A stretch of 64,000 nt of DNA from Petunia secreta. Taxonomy: Eukaryota; Streptophyta; Magnoliopsida; Solanales; Solanaceae. A program made the translations under genes and the position numbers. How positions within the stretch are numbered: position 1 is the stretch's first letter; each line of letters begins with the position of its first letter. Positions 19,490-30,651 of this stretch are shown here, piece after piece. Below the pieces are notes generated by a model, which was given only the letters and a program-made list of their open reading frames with translations, made no database searches and was not told where the DNA came from. The stretch lies in assembly GCA_029990175.1 (NCBI GenBank), contig JARKIP010000065.1, positions 23,910,501 through 23,974,500 of the forward strand. The letters run 5' to 3'.

Positions 19490-21158
19490 CTGGGCGTGGG
19501 AGAATTTACACTCCCGAGAATCTAGTTCAAGAAAGATGAGGTACTAGCGAGGAAGAGTCCGAGGGACTATGGAAGAAATTACAAGCTAAGGAGTACTCCG
19601 TGGTTGAGAATTTGGGAAAAACGCCAGCACAAATATCTGTTTTGGCCCTACTCCTCAAATCGGAAAGTCACCGAAGTGCTTTGATGAAAGTATTGGATGA
19701 ACCACATGTTCCGTTGGACACTTCAATGAGAACGTGGTTAGCATGGTTGGACAAGTCGTGGAGGCCAACCGAATTGCTTTTCACAAAGATGAGTTACCAC
19801 CTGAAGGGCTGAATCACAACAAAGCTTTGCACATCACTGTCAAATGCAAAGGCTGGTTCGTGGGAAGAGTTCTGATCGATAGAGGTTCTGGTCTGAATAT
19901 ATGCCCATTCATCACTCTGAAAAGAATGGGAATTGACGAAAGCAAGATCAGGGAAAGAGGCATGAAGGTGAAAGCATTTGATGCATCGCAAAGAAGCACC
20001 ATTAGAGAGATTGACTTGACCATCATGGTTGGTCCTGCGGAATTCACTGCTGAGTTCCACGTCATGGACATCTCTGCTTCCTACAATCTGCTACTAGGGA
20101 GGACCTGGATCCATATGGCTGGTGCGGTGTCATCTACATTGCATCAAACCGTGAAGTTCGAATGGGACCACGAAGCGGTAGTAGTGTTCGGCGAGGGGAA
20201 TAATTCTATAAACAATGAGCAAACCATACCAGCAATTGAAGGAAGTACTCCCAATGGGCAGACGTTCTATACTGTAGAACTTATGGGAGCACTACAAGGC
20301 ACTCAAAGAGGACGTCTGGAACTTCACAAGCACGGTCCAAGGAGGTTACACTGCACACTCTGCTCCTAAATTGGTCAATATGCCATCTGGGATTGAAGGG
20401 AAGAAGAGGAACTTTATAGTGCTTATTGGGATGGCCGAGGCAAAGGCTACGAAGGGAGGAACCTAGTTTGGGAGCCAGTCATGTCCGAATGGGGAGTGCC
20501 ATTGCAAGAATTTCGTCAGACCCTGCCAGCTAAGACAGAGAAGCGGCCGATGTATTAACCCAGTGCTCGCCCCAATTAGAAACCCATCTCTGAAGAAATG
20601 AAAGGAAAGCATGTATGGATACCCAAAGCACTGGAACCTATGGAGGTAGTGATTGAAGAGCCATACATACACCCACAACCTGCAAAATGGCCTGGAGACT
20701 GGTTTATAGGCATCATAATCGAGCAAGGCTATGAACCGGGCAAAGGTTTGGGCGAGAATTTGGGTGGTATGGTCGAGCCAATCAGAATTGTTATGAGGCC
20801 CGACAATGAGAAGGCTGGCATAGGATATATTGTGACATATGAAAAGAGCATGGAGGAAGCATCACTAGATTTCAAGTTCTACAAGAAAAGCACCAAGACT
20901 CTCTTGCATATTTTCGTCTCATCTGGATACTTGGATGGTCGAAAAGGGGAGGTGTCCGCAGCGCAAGGAGTGGAGCCGAAGGTAGCTGATGCTGAAGAGG
21001 ACCTGCTGGCAGGAATGCAAAACCTGTTCGTAGTTGATAAAGACTGGTGTGTGATTTTGGAAGAACATGATGAACCTCCTGTACTGACAAAGGCTATATC
21101 TGGAGAGGCTTTGAACAACTGGACCAGCAACCGGGCCCGAGCTTACCGTGGACCTTAG
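19490..21158 (+). pseudogene. Ogre aspartic protease and G-patch region, broken
   Basis: The protease core reads GWFVGRVLIDRGSGLNICPF (active-site block near 19860-19905), then YNLLLGRTWIHMAGAVSSTL (about 20082-20140). The Asp-Ser/Thr-Gly-type site is altered: an Arg follows the Asp. After frame breaks near 20310-20590, a G-patch-like motif follows (GYEPGKGLGENLGGMVEPI, 20728-20784), as known between protease and RT of this lineage. The protease would cut the gag-pol polyprotein; G-patches bind nucleic acid or helicases in other proteins. The coding region ends at 21158, next to a probable intron. Confidence 0.8.
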
Positions 21159-21360
21159 TAGAGCTCAGGGGATCAAATCTATTTTTATGTTTTCCAAAAT
21201 AAAACCTGACCCTGAGTCGTGGAGTTTGCATCTCCCTTTTCTTTTGTACATGTCTCCTTACAATCTTTGTTTTGCAAGGATTCATAAATAAAACATCGCA
21301 CCATTTCCTGTTTAATTTCTGCTCTAATCTTTTCATTTTGTAATATTTTACTTTTTTCAG
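21159..21360 (+). other. Putative Ogre intron between protease and RT
   Basis: The G-patch frame stops at about 21158. A T-rich, A+T-rich non-coding stretch follows and ends in a strong 3' splice-site-like sequence, TTACTTTTTTCAG at 21348-21360. Directly after it the frame at 21362 resumes conserved pre-RT sequence (TRINNLIESTIATC...). Ogre elements are known to carry an intron here whose splicing controls gag-pol expression. The donor is not certain (GT at 21158 or nearby). Confidence 0.55.
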
Positions 21361-21361
21361 C

Positions 21362-23649
21362 ACCCGCATTAATAATCTCATTGAGTCCACAATCGCAACG
21401 TGTCATGAAACAATGGAACTAGGAGAAGCTAGAGCTCAGTAAGATGACTTTGATGAGACTACGAAAGAAGAATTTTAAAGATTTGAAAACAAACCGAAGC
21501 CAAACTTTCAGGAGACTGAAGTGGTAAACTTGGGAGATAAGGAAATTGTGAAGGAAACAAGGATCGGTGTACACCTCAATACCGAGGACAAACAGCGATA
21601 CACCGAGTTTCTTATAGAATACGAGGACGTGTTCGCTCGGTCGTACGATGACATGACTGGCATAAGCTCGGATGTGGTAGCTCACAAATTACCTATCAAC
21701 CCAGGCTTTCCTCCAGATAAATTACCTATCAACCCGGGCTTTCCGCTAGTCAAACAAAAGGCCCGAACGCTCAAGTTATCGGTTCTGTTGAAAATTTGTG
21801 AAGAAGTAACTAAGCAGCTCAACGCGGGGATTCTGAGTATGGTCAAGTATCCAACTTGGTTGGCGAATGTCGTCCCCGTGCCGAAGAAATATGGGAAGCT
21901 CCGAGTTTGTGTGGACTACAGGGATCTAAATAAAGCAAGTCCAAAGGATGATTTTCCTCTACCAAACATACATATCTTGATTGACTACTGTGCAAAGCAC
22001 GAACTACAATCCTTCATAGACTATTTCACCGGTTATCATCAGGTGCTCATGGATGAAGAGGATGCCGAGAAGACCGCCTTCACCACATCTTGGGGAACTT
22101 ACTGCTACAAAGTCATGTCGTTTGGGTTAAAGAATGTTGGGGCAACTTACATGAGGGCTATGACACCTATGTTCCTGACTTAATGCACAAGGAGAATGAA
22201 GTCTATGTGGACGACGTGATCATCAAATCAAAGAAGAGGTCAAAGCACCTTGACAACTTGCGCAAGTTCTTCGACCGCTTGCGAAAGTATAATCTGAAGT
22301 TGAATCCAGCGAAATGTGCATTTGGTGTCCCAGCAGGAAAGCTCTTGGGTTTCATCGTCAGTAGGAGAGGTATCGAGTTGGATCCATCTAAGATCAAAGC
22401 CGTAAAAGAATTGCCACCCCCAAGAAGCAAGAAAGAGGTCATGAGCTTCCTAGGAAGGCTCAATTACATCAGTCGTTTCATAGCACAATCCACCGTAATC
22501 TATGAGCCAATCATCAAGTTGCTGAAGAAAGACGCGGCGATCAAGTGGACAGTGGATTGCCAAAAAGCATTTGACCGGATAAAAGAGTACTTGTTGTGCC
22601 CGCCTGTGCTGGTCCCACCTCGGCCGAGGCGACCATTGATCTTATATATGTCCATGGTGGACTCGGCCTTTGGTTGTGTCTTGGGACAACATGATTCAAC
22701 TGGGAGGAAGGAGCAAGCCATCTATTATCTAAGCAAGAAGTTCACTCCTTATGAAGCCAAGTGCACATTGCTGTAAAGCACATGTTGTGCACTGACATAG
22801 ATAACAGAAAAGTTGAGGCACTACTTGACATCCTACTCAACATTGCTGATATCAAGAATGGACCCTCTCAAGTACATTTTCCAAAAACCAATGCCTACTA
22901 GAAAGCTGGCTAAATGGAAAATGTTGCTCAGCGAGTTCGACATCACTTTTGTCACTCAAAAGGCGGTGAAAGCTCAAGCTTTGGCTGATCATATGGCCGA
23001 GAACCCGGTGGAAGATGACTATGAGCCTTTGCACACCTACTTCCCTAACGAAGAAGTCATGTTCATAGGAGAAGAGATCACCGAAGAATATGATGGTTGG
23101 AGGTTGTTCTTTGATGGAGCGGTCAACTTCAAAGGAATCGGCATTGGAGCGGTATTAGTTTCCGAGACTGGACAACACTACCCTGTCACGGCCAAACTAA
23201 GGTTCCTTTGCACCAACAACATGGTGGAGTACGAGGCCTGTATCTTAGGTCTTAGATTGGCAGTAGATATGAACATACAAGAGTTGCTGGCGATCAGAGA
23301 TTTTGACTTACTGATTCATCAAGTTCGAGGAGAATGGACAGCAAAGAACTCCAAGATATTGCCATACCTGGGGTGCATAAAGGAGTTAAAGCAAAGGTTC
23401 ACCAAAATAGAGTTCCAGCATGTACCGAGATTGCAAAATGGGTTCGCAGACGCTTTGGCTACCATATCTACCATGATCAAGCATCCTGACAAAAAGTATA
23501 TTGATACCGTGACAGTGAGGAAGCAACCAGCTTACTGCTATCATGTAGAAGAAGAGTCAGACGGAAAACCTTTGTTCTACGATGTCAAAAGACTTCTCAA
23601 AGAAGGCTTTACCCAAAGGATGCAACAAACCTCCAAAAGAAGACACTGA
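21362..23649 (+). pseudogene. Ogre reverse transcriptase and archaeal-type RNase H, broken
   Basis: RT: WLANVVPVPKKYGKLRVCVDYRDLNKAS (about 21850-21940), FIDYFTGYHQVLM (about 22015), FTTSWGTYCYKVMSFGLKN, and catalytic YVDD at 22204-22215. A frameshift lies near 22160, and stops near 21449, 21475 and 22774. The connection domain includes FLGRLNYISRF and ILYMSMVDSAFGCVL. After another break at about 22775-22810, the RNase H has LFFDGAVNFKGIGIGAVLVS (Asp codon at 23112), NNMVEYEACILGLRLAV, a third acidic position in AIRDFDLLIHQVRGEW and FADALATI. This second RNase H type marks Tat elements. A 33-nt tandem duplication lies at about 21686-21752. Confidence 0.85.
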
Positions 23650-24778
23650 GAAGGCTAGCAAATGGATTTTTTCTGAATGGAGAGGTTTTGTATAAAAGAA
23701 CACCTGACTTGGGTTTGTTGAGATGTGTGGACACAAAAGAAGCTGCTAATTGATAGAAGAAATAAACTCTGGAGCGTGTGGCCCGCACATGAATGGTTTT
23801 GTACTTGCAAAGAAGATCTTGAGGGCCGGCTATTTCTGGATGACAATGGAACATGACTTCATAAATCACGCGAGGAAATGCCACCAATGCCAAGTTCATG
23901 GGGATATGATCCGAGTGCCTCCTAACGAGCTGAAAATTATGGGATCGCCTTGGCCTTTCGCCGCTTGGGGAATGGATGTCATAGGATCGATCGAGCCAGC
24001 TGCTTCCAGTGGACATCGTTTCATACAGTAGCCATTGACTATTTTACCAAATGGGTGGAGGCCGCATCATACAAGTCAGTAATAAAGAAGGTGGTGTCGA
24101 ATTTTGTCCGTGATAAGATGATCTGCCAATTTGGTGTCCCTGAGTCCATCCTCACTGACAATGGGTTCAACCTCAACAGTGACCTAATGAAAGCAACCAG
24201 TGAAGTCTTCAAAATCAAGCATCGAAACTCCACCGCATACAAGCCGCAAATGAACGGACCGGTCGAGGCCGCTAATAAGAACATCAAGAGGATATTGTGT
24301 AAGATGACAGGCACTTCAATGCAATGGCATGAGAATCTACCTTATGCCCTGTTAGGATACCGAAATACAATGAGAACATCAACAGGGGCTACCCCTTATT
24401 TGTTGGTACCATCTTTGAGAATCATCCAATAGACGCAATTTGAAAGACGCTGAATGGATCAAAGGGAGAATAGAGCAGTTGGCCCTCATCGATGGCAAGA
24501 GATTGAATGCAATATGTCATGGGCAATTATATCAGAGAACGATGGCCAAAGCATCCAGTAAGAAAGTTCGAGAGAGATCCTTTGAACCTGGGCAACTAGT
24601 ACTGAAGAAGATATTCCCAAATCAAGAAGAAGCAAAAGGCAAATTTGCACCAAACTGGCAGGGACCATACATGGTTCACAGAGTTCTGAACGGAGGAGCA
24701 TTGATACTGGCAGAGATAGATGGAGAAGTCTGGCCAAAACCAATCAACTCAGACGCTATCAAGAGATATTATGTATAG
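23650..24778 (+). pseudogene. Ogre integrase, broken
   Basis: Zinc-binding region HMNGFVLAKKILRAGYFWMT...CHQCQVHGD (about 23790-23910). The catalytic core has Asp in WGMDVIGSI (about 23970), Asp in ILTDNGFNL (about 24155) and Glu in MNGPVEAANKNIKR (about 24270). The C-terminal part reads FEPGQLVLKKIF...GPYMVHRVLNGGALILAEID and ends KRYYV at 24778. Breaks: frameshift near 24025, stop at 24430 with a frame change. It would insert the cDNA into chromosomes. Confidence 0.85.
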
Positions 24779-25379
24779 GGATTCAGATTGATTAGGGACT
24801 TCCCCATTGTTTACAGCACATTATGTAATCTGAACTACGTCACGACCTAATTCCCCAAGTGCGATACGTAGGCAACCTATTCAAGGTTAGGTCGCATAAA
24901 TACAAAACTTCATTTTCCCCCACAAAGCAAACACTGGGGCAGAATTTTGAGGAACTCTCAAAAAATTTCAAAGGACAGACATAGATGACACTGGGGCATA
25001 AATTTTTGAGAGAAAATTTTTGAGGATCTCTCAAAAATTTCAAGTACAAACTGGGGCAAAATTTTGAGGGCGTCCTCAAAATTGGAACAGCACAAAGGAC
25101 GGCCACTTTGGCTCTACACAACGCGATTTGTGACTCAATGGAATCAAATATTTTATTCTCGTTTCTTGAAAAAGTTTTCAAAATTATTTACGTTAAACAT
25201 TATTTCATGCATATCCCTATCAGTTCGGCCAAGACCCCGGCACTTGTGGACACCGAACACAAAACAATCCGAGAATGCACAAACCGAATCCCCCGTACAA
25301 CTCACCAATCTTTCTTCGAATGCAGGCTCGAAAGATACCTAAATCAACAATGCAAAACAAAGGTAATCTCCGACAGAGG
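24779..25379 (+). other. Ogre 3' untranslated region, proximal part
   Basis: Non-coding. It contains three spaced copies of ACTGGGGC followed by A/T-rich hairpin-prone sequence (starts near 24932, 24988 and 25050), a feature I associate with Tat-type 3' untranslated regions. Confidence 0.6.
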
Positions 25380-26225
25380 TTTGTCATTTTCTAAATTAGC
25401 TGAGGGCACACAACCCGAAGTGTCGATTGAGGGTACACAGCCCGACATCGATTTGTCATTTTAAATTAGCTGAGGGCACACAACCCGAAGCGTCGATTGA
25501 GGATGCACAGCCCGATATCGATTTGTCATCTTAGATTAGCTGAGGGCATACAACCCGAGGCGTCGATTGAGTGTACACAGCCTGATATCGATTTGTCATT
25601 TTAAATTAGCTGAGTCATACAACCCGAGGCGTTTATTGAAGGTACGCAACCCGATATCAATTTGTCTTTTTTAAAAAAATTAGCTGAGGGCATACAACCC
25701 GAGGTGTCGATTGAGGGTACACAGCCCAATATCGATTTGTCATTTTAAATTAGCTGAGGGCATACAACCCGAAGCGTCGATTGATTTTACACAACCCGAT
25801 ATCGATTTGTCATTTTAAATTAGCTGAGGGCATACAACCCGAAGCGTCGATTGAGGGTACACATCCCGATATCGATTTGTCCTTTTAAATTAGCTGAGGG
25901 CATACAACCCGAGGCGTCATTGAGGGTACACAGCCCAATATTGATTTGTCATTTTTAGCTGAGGACATACAACCCGAGGCGTCGATTGAAGGTACACAAC
26001 CTGATATCGATTTGTAATTTTTAAATTAGCTGAGGGCATACAACCCGAGGCATCGATTGAGGGTACACAGCCCGATGTCGATTTGTCATTTTAAATTAGC
26101 TGAGGGTACACAGCCCAAGGCGTCGGTAGAGGGTACACAGCCCGATACCGATATGTCATTTTTATTCTTTGCGGAGGGTACACAGTCCAATGCACCGACA
26201 GAGGTCATACAACCCAATGTCAAAT
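25380..26225 (+). repeat. 70-bp tandem array in Ogre 3' untranslated region
   Basis: About 12 copies. Unit starts (TTAGCTGAGG) at 25396, 25466, 25536, 25606, 25680, 25750, 25820, 25890, 25955, 26026 and 26096, so the period is 70 bp with a few indels. Each unit holds two related halves, GAGGGCATACAACCCGA... and GAGGGTACACAGCCCGA..., so it is a dimer of about 35 bp. Such hypervariable arrays in Ogre/Tat 3' regions are known sources of satellite DNA. Not CRISPR: units are contiguous, without spacers. Confidence 0.9.
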
Positions 26226-26519
26226 CTAACCCTTGACAGCAAAAGACACGCAATTACAGCATGGCAGACGCACTCTCATATCGCAATGATCCTGGAAAGA
26301 CAATCCGGCCTGGCAGAAAGGTACGCTTTATATATACACATTATATTGCAAATACATTTTTATTGCAGGAGATACACCCTGAGCAAAGCAAACATCTCAG
26401 CCTAACGCCCCATATTTCTCTTAAGTCATAGGTTCTTATATAATCATGACAAAATTGGCTGCACTGTCAACGTCTTTGCCCGAAGACTCTTTCATCATCC
26501 CCGGGCAAAGAGGGGCAGC
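26226..26519 (+). promoter_or_regulatory. End of Ogre 3' untranslated region with polypurine tract
   Basis: The purine tract AAAGAGGGGCAG at 26508-26519 directly precedes the 3' LTR start TGTTGACACC. Confidence 0.75.
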
Positions 26520-27344
26520 TGTTGACACCCAATTTTGTCCCTCCTATTTTCAAAAACAACCGTTCTTGAATTTTACACACACTTGTGTATTCATTCCCAC
26601 CTCGTCTATTCTTTTCAAAATTAATTTCTTGCACTGGTCTGATAATTGAGGCAATTTTCAAAGCATCGTCTCAAACCATAGCTATTTGCAATTTTCTACA
26701 ATTGCTCCTATTTTTTGACAAAACTCTCCAAAATTGTTTTATGCCTCAAAATTAAAATTTTTAGGCATTTTAGCTCCCTAACATTTTTAAAATTAATTTC
26801 CTAATTGTCCTATAATTTTTATACCTTTTTAAATCCATTTTATACCGCTTTATACCACTTTATACATATTTTATACCTATTTACATGATATTTATACATA
26901 TATTCCACGTATATACACACAAAGCACACACATCAGCTATTATTTTACACATCACCTCCCTACGTGGCATGATCCTGGCCATCCACGACTTTAATCCAAC
27001 GGCCAGGAATCCAATTTCCATTTTTATCACTTTACACCCCAAAACCCCTAAAATTATTCCTATTTTTCCCTCTCACCCTCGACCCGACTCTCTCTCTCTC
27101 TCTTGGTGATTCCGATCACCCTCTCTGCTGATGATCTTCCCGGCCATTTAAGCTGGTGAAAATTGGGGATAATGGTGTCTTTAGACTCCCATCGTCGTCC
27201 GCAACACACCCCACAAACTTTTGATGGGGTTTGGATGAGGGGAAGCTGAACCATAGGTCGGTTGAATCGCCACTGTCAAGGGTCGATTCAGGTCAACTCC
27301 GCCGGCGAAACATCGAATAAAATATGCCTCGATGATCCCCTCAC
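26520..27344 (+). repeat. Ogre 3' LTR, first part
   Basis: It starts TGTTGACACCCAATTTTG and ends at the CTCAC duplicated by element 3 (27340-27344). It continues at 41375. Non-coding; a (CT)n run lies near 27090-27102. Confidence 0.85.
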
Positions 27345-28770
27345 TGAAACGACCTCGGTCAGTCGTTTTGGAAGTTAGGACTCCGATTGGCGTGCTGATA
27401 ATTTAAAAATATTCGTAAGGTCCATTAGGACCTGCCTGTAAAATTTGAGCTAAATCAGACCTCGTTTGGTACGTATCGGAAGAATGTTTCAGTTTTTATT
27501 GTCGGTAATATTAAAAATAGATTTTCGAGCTCGATTTTGGTGAATGAGCTCCGATTCGAAATCCGAAAGCACTGTTACGTTCGTATGATTATTAACTTTT
27601 GGTACTAATTCAAATTGACTGCTGTGTCAGAAGAAGGATAGCTATACTGATTTTTGTGAGCATTCGAAAGTGAATTTCGAGGTTGTTCGGCTAGTTCCGC
27701 TAAAATGCCGAAAGTAAAATAATTTGACCTTTTTCTATTTAAATTCGCATCTTGAGTTTCGGGAACCCGATTTGAGATCCACCTTAGCGAGTATGCTACA
27801 TATATTTTGTATAACTTGTATGCAAAAGTTGGAATTATTTCAAATATCGTAGGATACTATTTTAATTGTTGTCGCGAAAAGAAAAGTAAAAGAAATAAAA
27901 GAAAAAGAAAATGCAAAAGTTGGACGGTGGCCGTCATCTTAAAAGAGAGGAACGAACAGAGAATGGAAAACAGAACAAAAAGGGGAAAATGAAACGCAGT
28001 AAGAGAAAATGCGAAAAGAGCCGGAGAAAAGATAGAATGTTCACCTCGAAACATTCAGGTAATGATCTTAATGCATTATTTTAGTTTATTACGTGTGTTT
28101 GAATATATTTTGACGGTAAAAATTGGGATATTAGACATCGTTTTAATAAATTCAATTAGTAGTTTAAAGGGTCAAATGGACTCCCGATAATGGAATTGAT
28201 TATATATTCTTACTCACTGAGTTATGGGCAACATATAAATGTAATTTATTTAGGGTTTGGTTATGTGACCTTAAACCATGTACATAGGCCTGGCCTACGT
28301 ATTGCGTATGCGAATAGGGCATCAGGTTCCTAACCGGATTGCCCTAAGATATAAGCAATAAAGCCTTTAGCCTAATTTGATATATTTTTCTGCTTATTGA
28401 ATAGAGTGGGATCATTTGGCAATGAAACCAAAGGACAAAGCGTTTGTTGATTAGCAGTGCTAACTTTTGGAAGAGGTAAGTGTTTATATCCTTTTCTTTG
28501 GAGGCACCTGGCCTCGTGGATTTTCTACCACGTGTTCCTTACGTGTGTAGCTGCCGATAGGTGTACTCCTTACGCCTTAGTTTTGGACTTATATTGTATA
28601 TTATATGTTATGTCCTGTTGTTGGTATTGTATTGAGGATCTGAGCATTGTACTCGGGCTGTGAGTTGGTATCTACTTCCCGGCTGTCAATGAGAGTCTCG
28701 CGCAGGTGAAGGTTATTATTGCATCACATTGCATTCATATGCATTATATGTCATTCATATGAATTACATT
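27345..28770 (+). repeat. Element 3 5' LTR, left part
   Basis: Matches 38926 to about 40314 of the 3' LTR closely. It is interrupted at 28770 by element 2 (duplication ACATT 28766-28770); homology resumes at 35117 and runs to about 35204, then stops. The last roughly 960 bp of this LTR are missing. No coding frame. Confidence 0.85.
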
Positions 28771-29451
28771 TGATAAGAACCAAACGAGCCAGGACACCGT
28801 TCCAACATGTATCAAGCTTGGAAGAAGCAACGGATTAGAATTCAAGCGCGCTGGAGGTGAATTGAAGCCGTTCCGGTTATCAAAGCGCAAGTGGAGAAGG
28901 CCAGCAATCTAGGCGCCCCGCCCAGGAACCAAAGGGTCCAGGCGCTCCGCCCAGCCCCCTCCACAGCACAAGTTGGTGGGCGCTCCGCCCAAGGAGAGGC
29001 GCCCCGCCCCATTTGCTGAGTTGCGGGATTTTTAATGGTGTTATGTCTATTTTGACCCTACGTGGTCTTTTATCCTAAAGCCTAGTGTGTGGGCTATTTA
29101 GTCATTTTACTTAGTGCCTAAAAACCTCTATAAATAGGTAGATAGCTTATTTTATTCCTTAGTCTATTTTGAATGATGAATTAATATTGTAAAGAGGAAT
29201 ATCTTTGGGTTAATGAAAACCAACCTATGTTTGGATTTTTGTGCTTCTAGTGGATTCTAGTTGGACAACGACCCCGCCCCGACCATTCTACTTGCGATTC
29301 CGTTGTCGTCTCGAGGGTAATTGCCTAGCGTAGGTGTTCTTGACATTCTCTCGGGGTGTAACAGAACGAGTTCTCCGTTGCTAGTTGAGATTATTGATCG
29401 AGTTACGTCTCGTTCTTTATCTTTTACCTTTTCCGCATTTGATTCTCATCA
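28771..29451 (+). repeat. Element 2 5' LTR
   Basis: TGATAAGAACC to TTCTCATCA. GC-rich units at 28911-29010; TATA box TATAAATA at 29129-29136. Confidence 0.9.
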
Positions 29452-29454
29452 GTT

Positions 29455-29466
29455 TGGTATCAGAGC
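29455..29466 (+). promoter_or_regulatory. Element 2 primer-binding site (initiator tRNA-Met)
   Basis: TGGTATCAGAGC, 3 nt after the LTR; exact match to the usual plant site. Confidence 0.9.
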
Positions 29467-30651
29467 AAGGCTCGGGTTTTTTTCTACAAATCCCCCAGCA
29501 ATTGATTCTTCGTGCCTAGTATCTTCTTTTAGTTTTCTTGTTGTTGAAGTTATTGGAAAGAAGAAAAACACAAAAAATAAAAAAATAGAAAAGTGAAAAA
29601 TACAAAAATTGGTGTAACTTTGTGGTGTGATCGATTCACGTTATGGGTGTTATAGATTCACGATCCTTGTTGAAACCCCATCATTTTGACACCAACAACA
29701 CGAGGTTTGGATTGGATTCACGAGATTTGAAATTTTGAAACCCCAAAATTGTTAAACCCTTCCAAAACCCTTGTTCTTGATGATTCTTGGATGATTTTTG
29801 GGTTGGATGAGTGTTGATTGTTGATTTGATTATCGGGGTTTGTTCTTCATTGAAAAACAAACAAATAGAAACAAATTTCATGAGATTTGGAGTTGTATAA
29901 CATCGAATTTGAAGAATCGAAATCCACTTTGAACCCTTTTGAAATTCTTGTTGAAACCCCAACTTGAAAATTTGAATCATGATTGTGCCTTGATTATTGG
30001 TTGTTTGGGTGTGAAAATCATTGGGGTTTGATGATATTATCATTATATAACTTTGGGTACCTTGGATTTGTGCAAAAAACGTTGAAATCGGACCAAATTT
30101 TGGCTTGAAATCGAGCAAAATCGGAGTTGGAAAAGCAGGGACCCGACCTCCAGGCACCCCGCCCAGCCCTAGGGCGCCCCGCCTGACCCCCCCCCCCCAC
30201 TATTGGAAAACTCTCGGCGCTCCGCCCAAGCCCTGAAGGTGTGGATTTGGTAGTTTTTCCTATGTTTTCCTATTTCTTTGTTGCTTAATCTCTAATTAGT
30301 GCTTATCTAAGTAACTTTCCTACTTAATTAATACTAATCCTTTATTGCTATTAGGTTATTTGTGCCTTAGTTGCAGAGTAGAACTCCAAGAACATCCGTA
30401 GAATCCTTTGACTCAAGTCCTTACTTAAAGTGCTTATCGTACATCGAGTCACGTTAACTCCACTCACCCCGGAGTACACTTGACTTGTGAGTTGATTGAT
30501 TAAGTTGAGGATTGTTGTCCAACTACTTGAAGCTTTTAGGACTCAAGTCCGAGTGAAATATCCATCACCACTAAACGAGTGACCCGAGTGCTATACACGT
30601 GAGGGTGTGTGTGAGGTGTTTTCACTAACGTTTGTTCTTCTTATAGGTGCA
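29467..30651 (+). other. Element 2 leader
   Basis: About 1.2 kb non-coding with a GC-rich unit cluster at 30145-30230 that includes a run of 12 C (30187-30198). It ends CTTCTTATAG-GTGCA-ATG, the same splice-acceptor-like context as in element 1. Confidence 0.6.

Noticed and set aside
25380..26225. CRISPR-like regular repeats
   Set aside because: Units are contiguous 70-bp tandem copies without unique spacers, in a plant retrotransposon 3' region.
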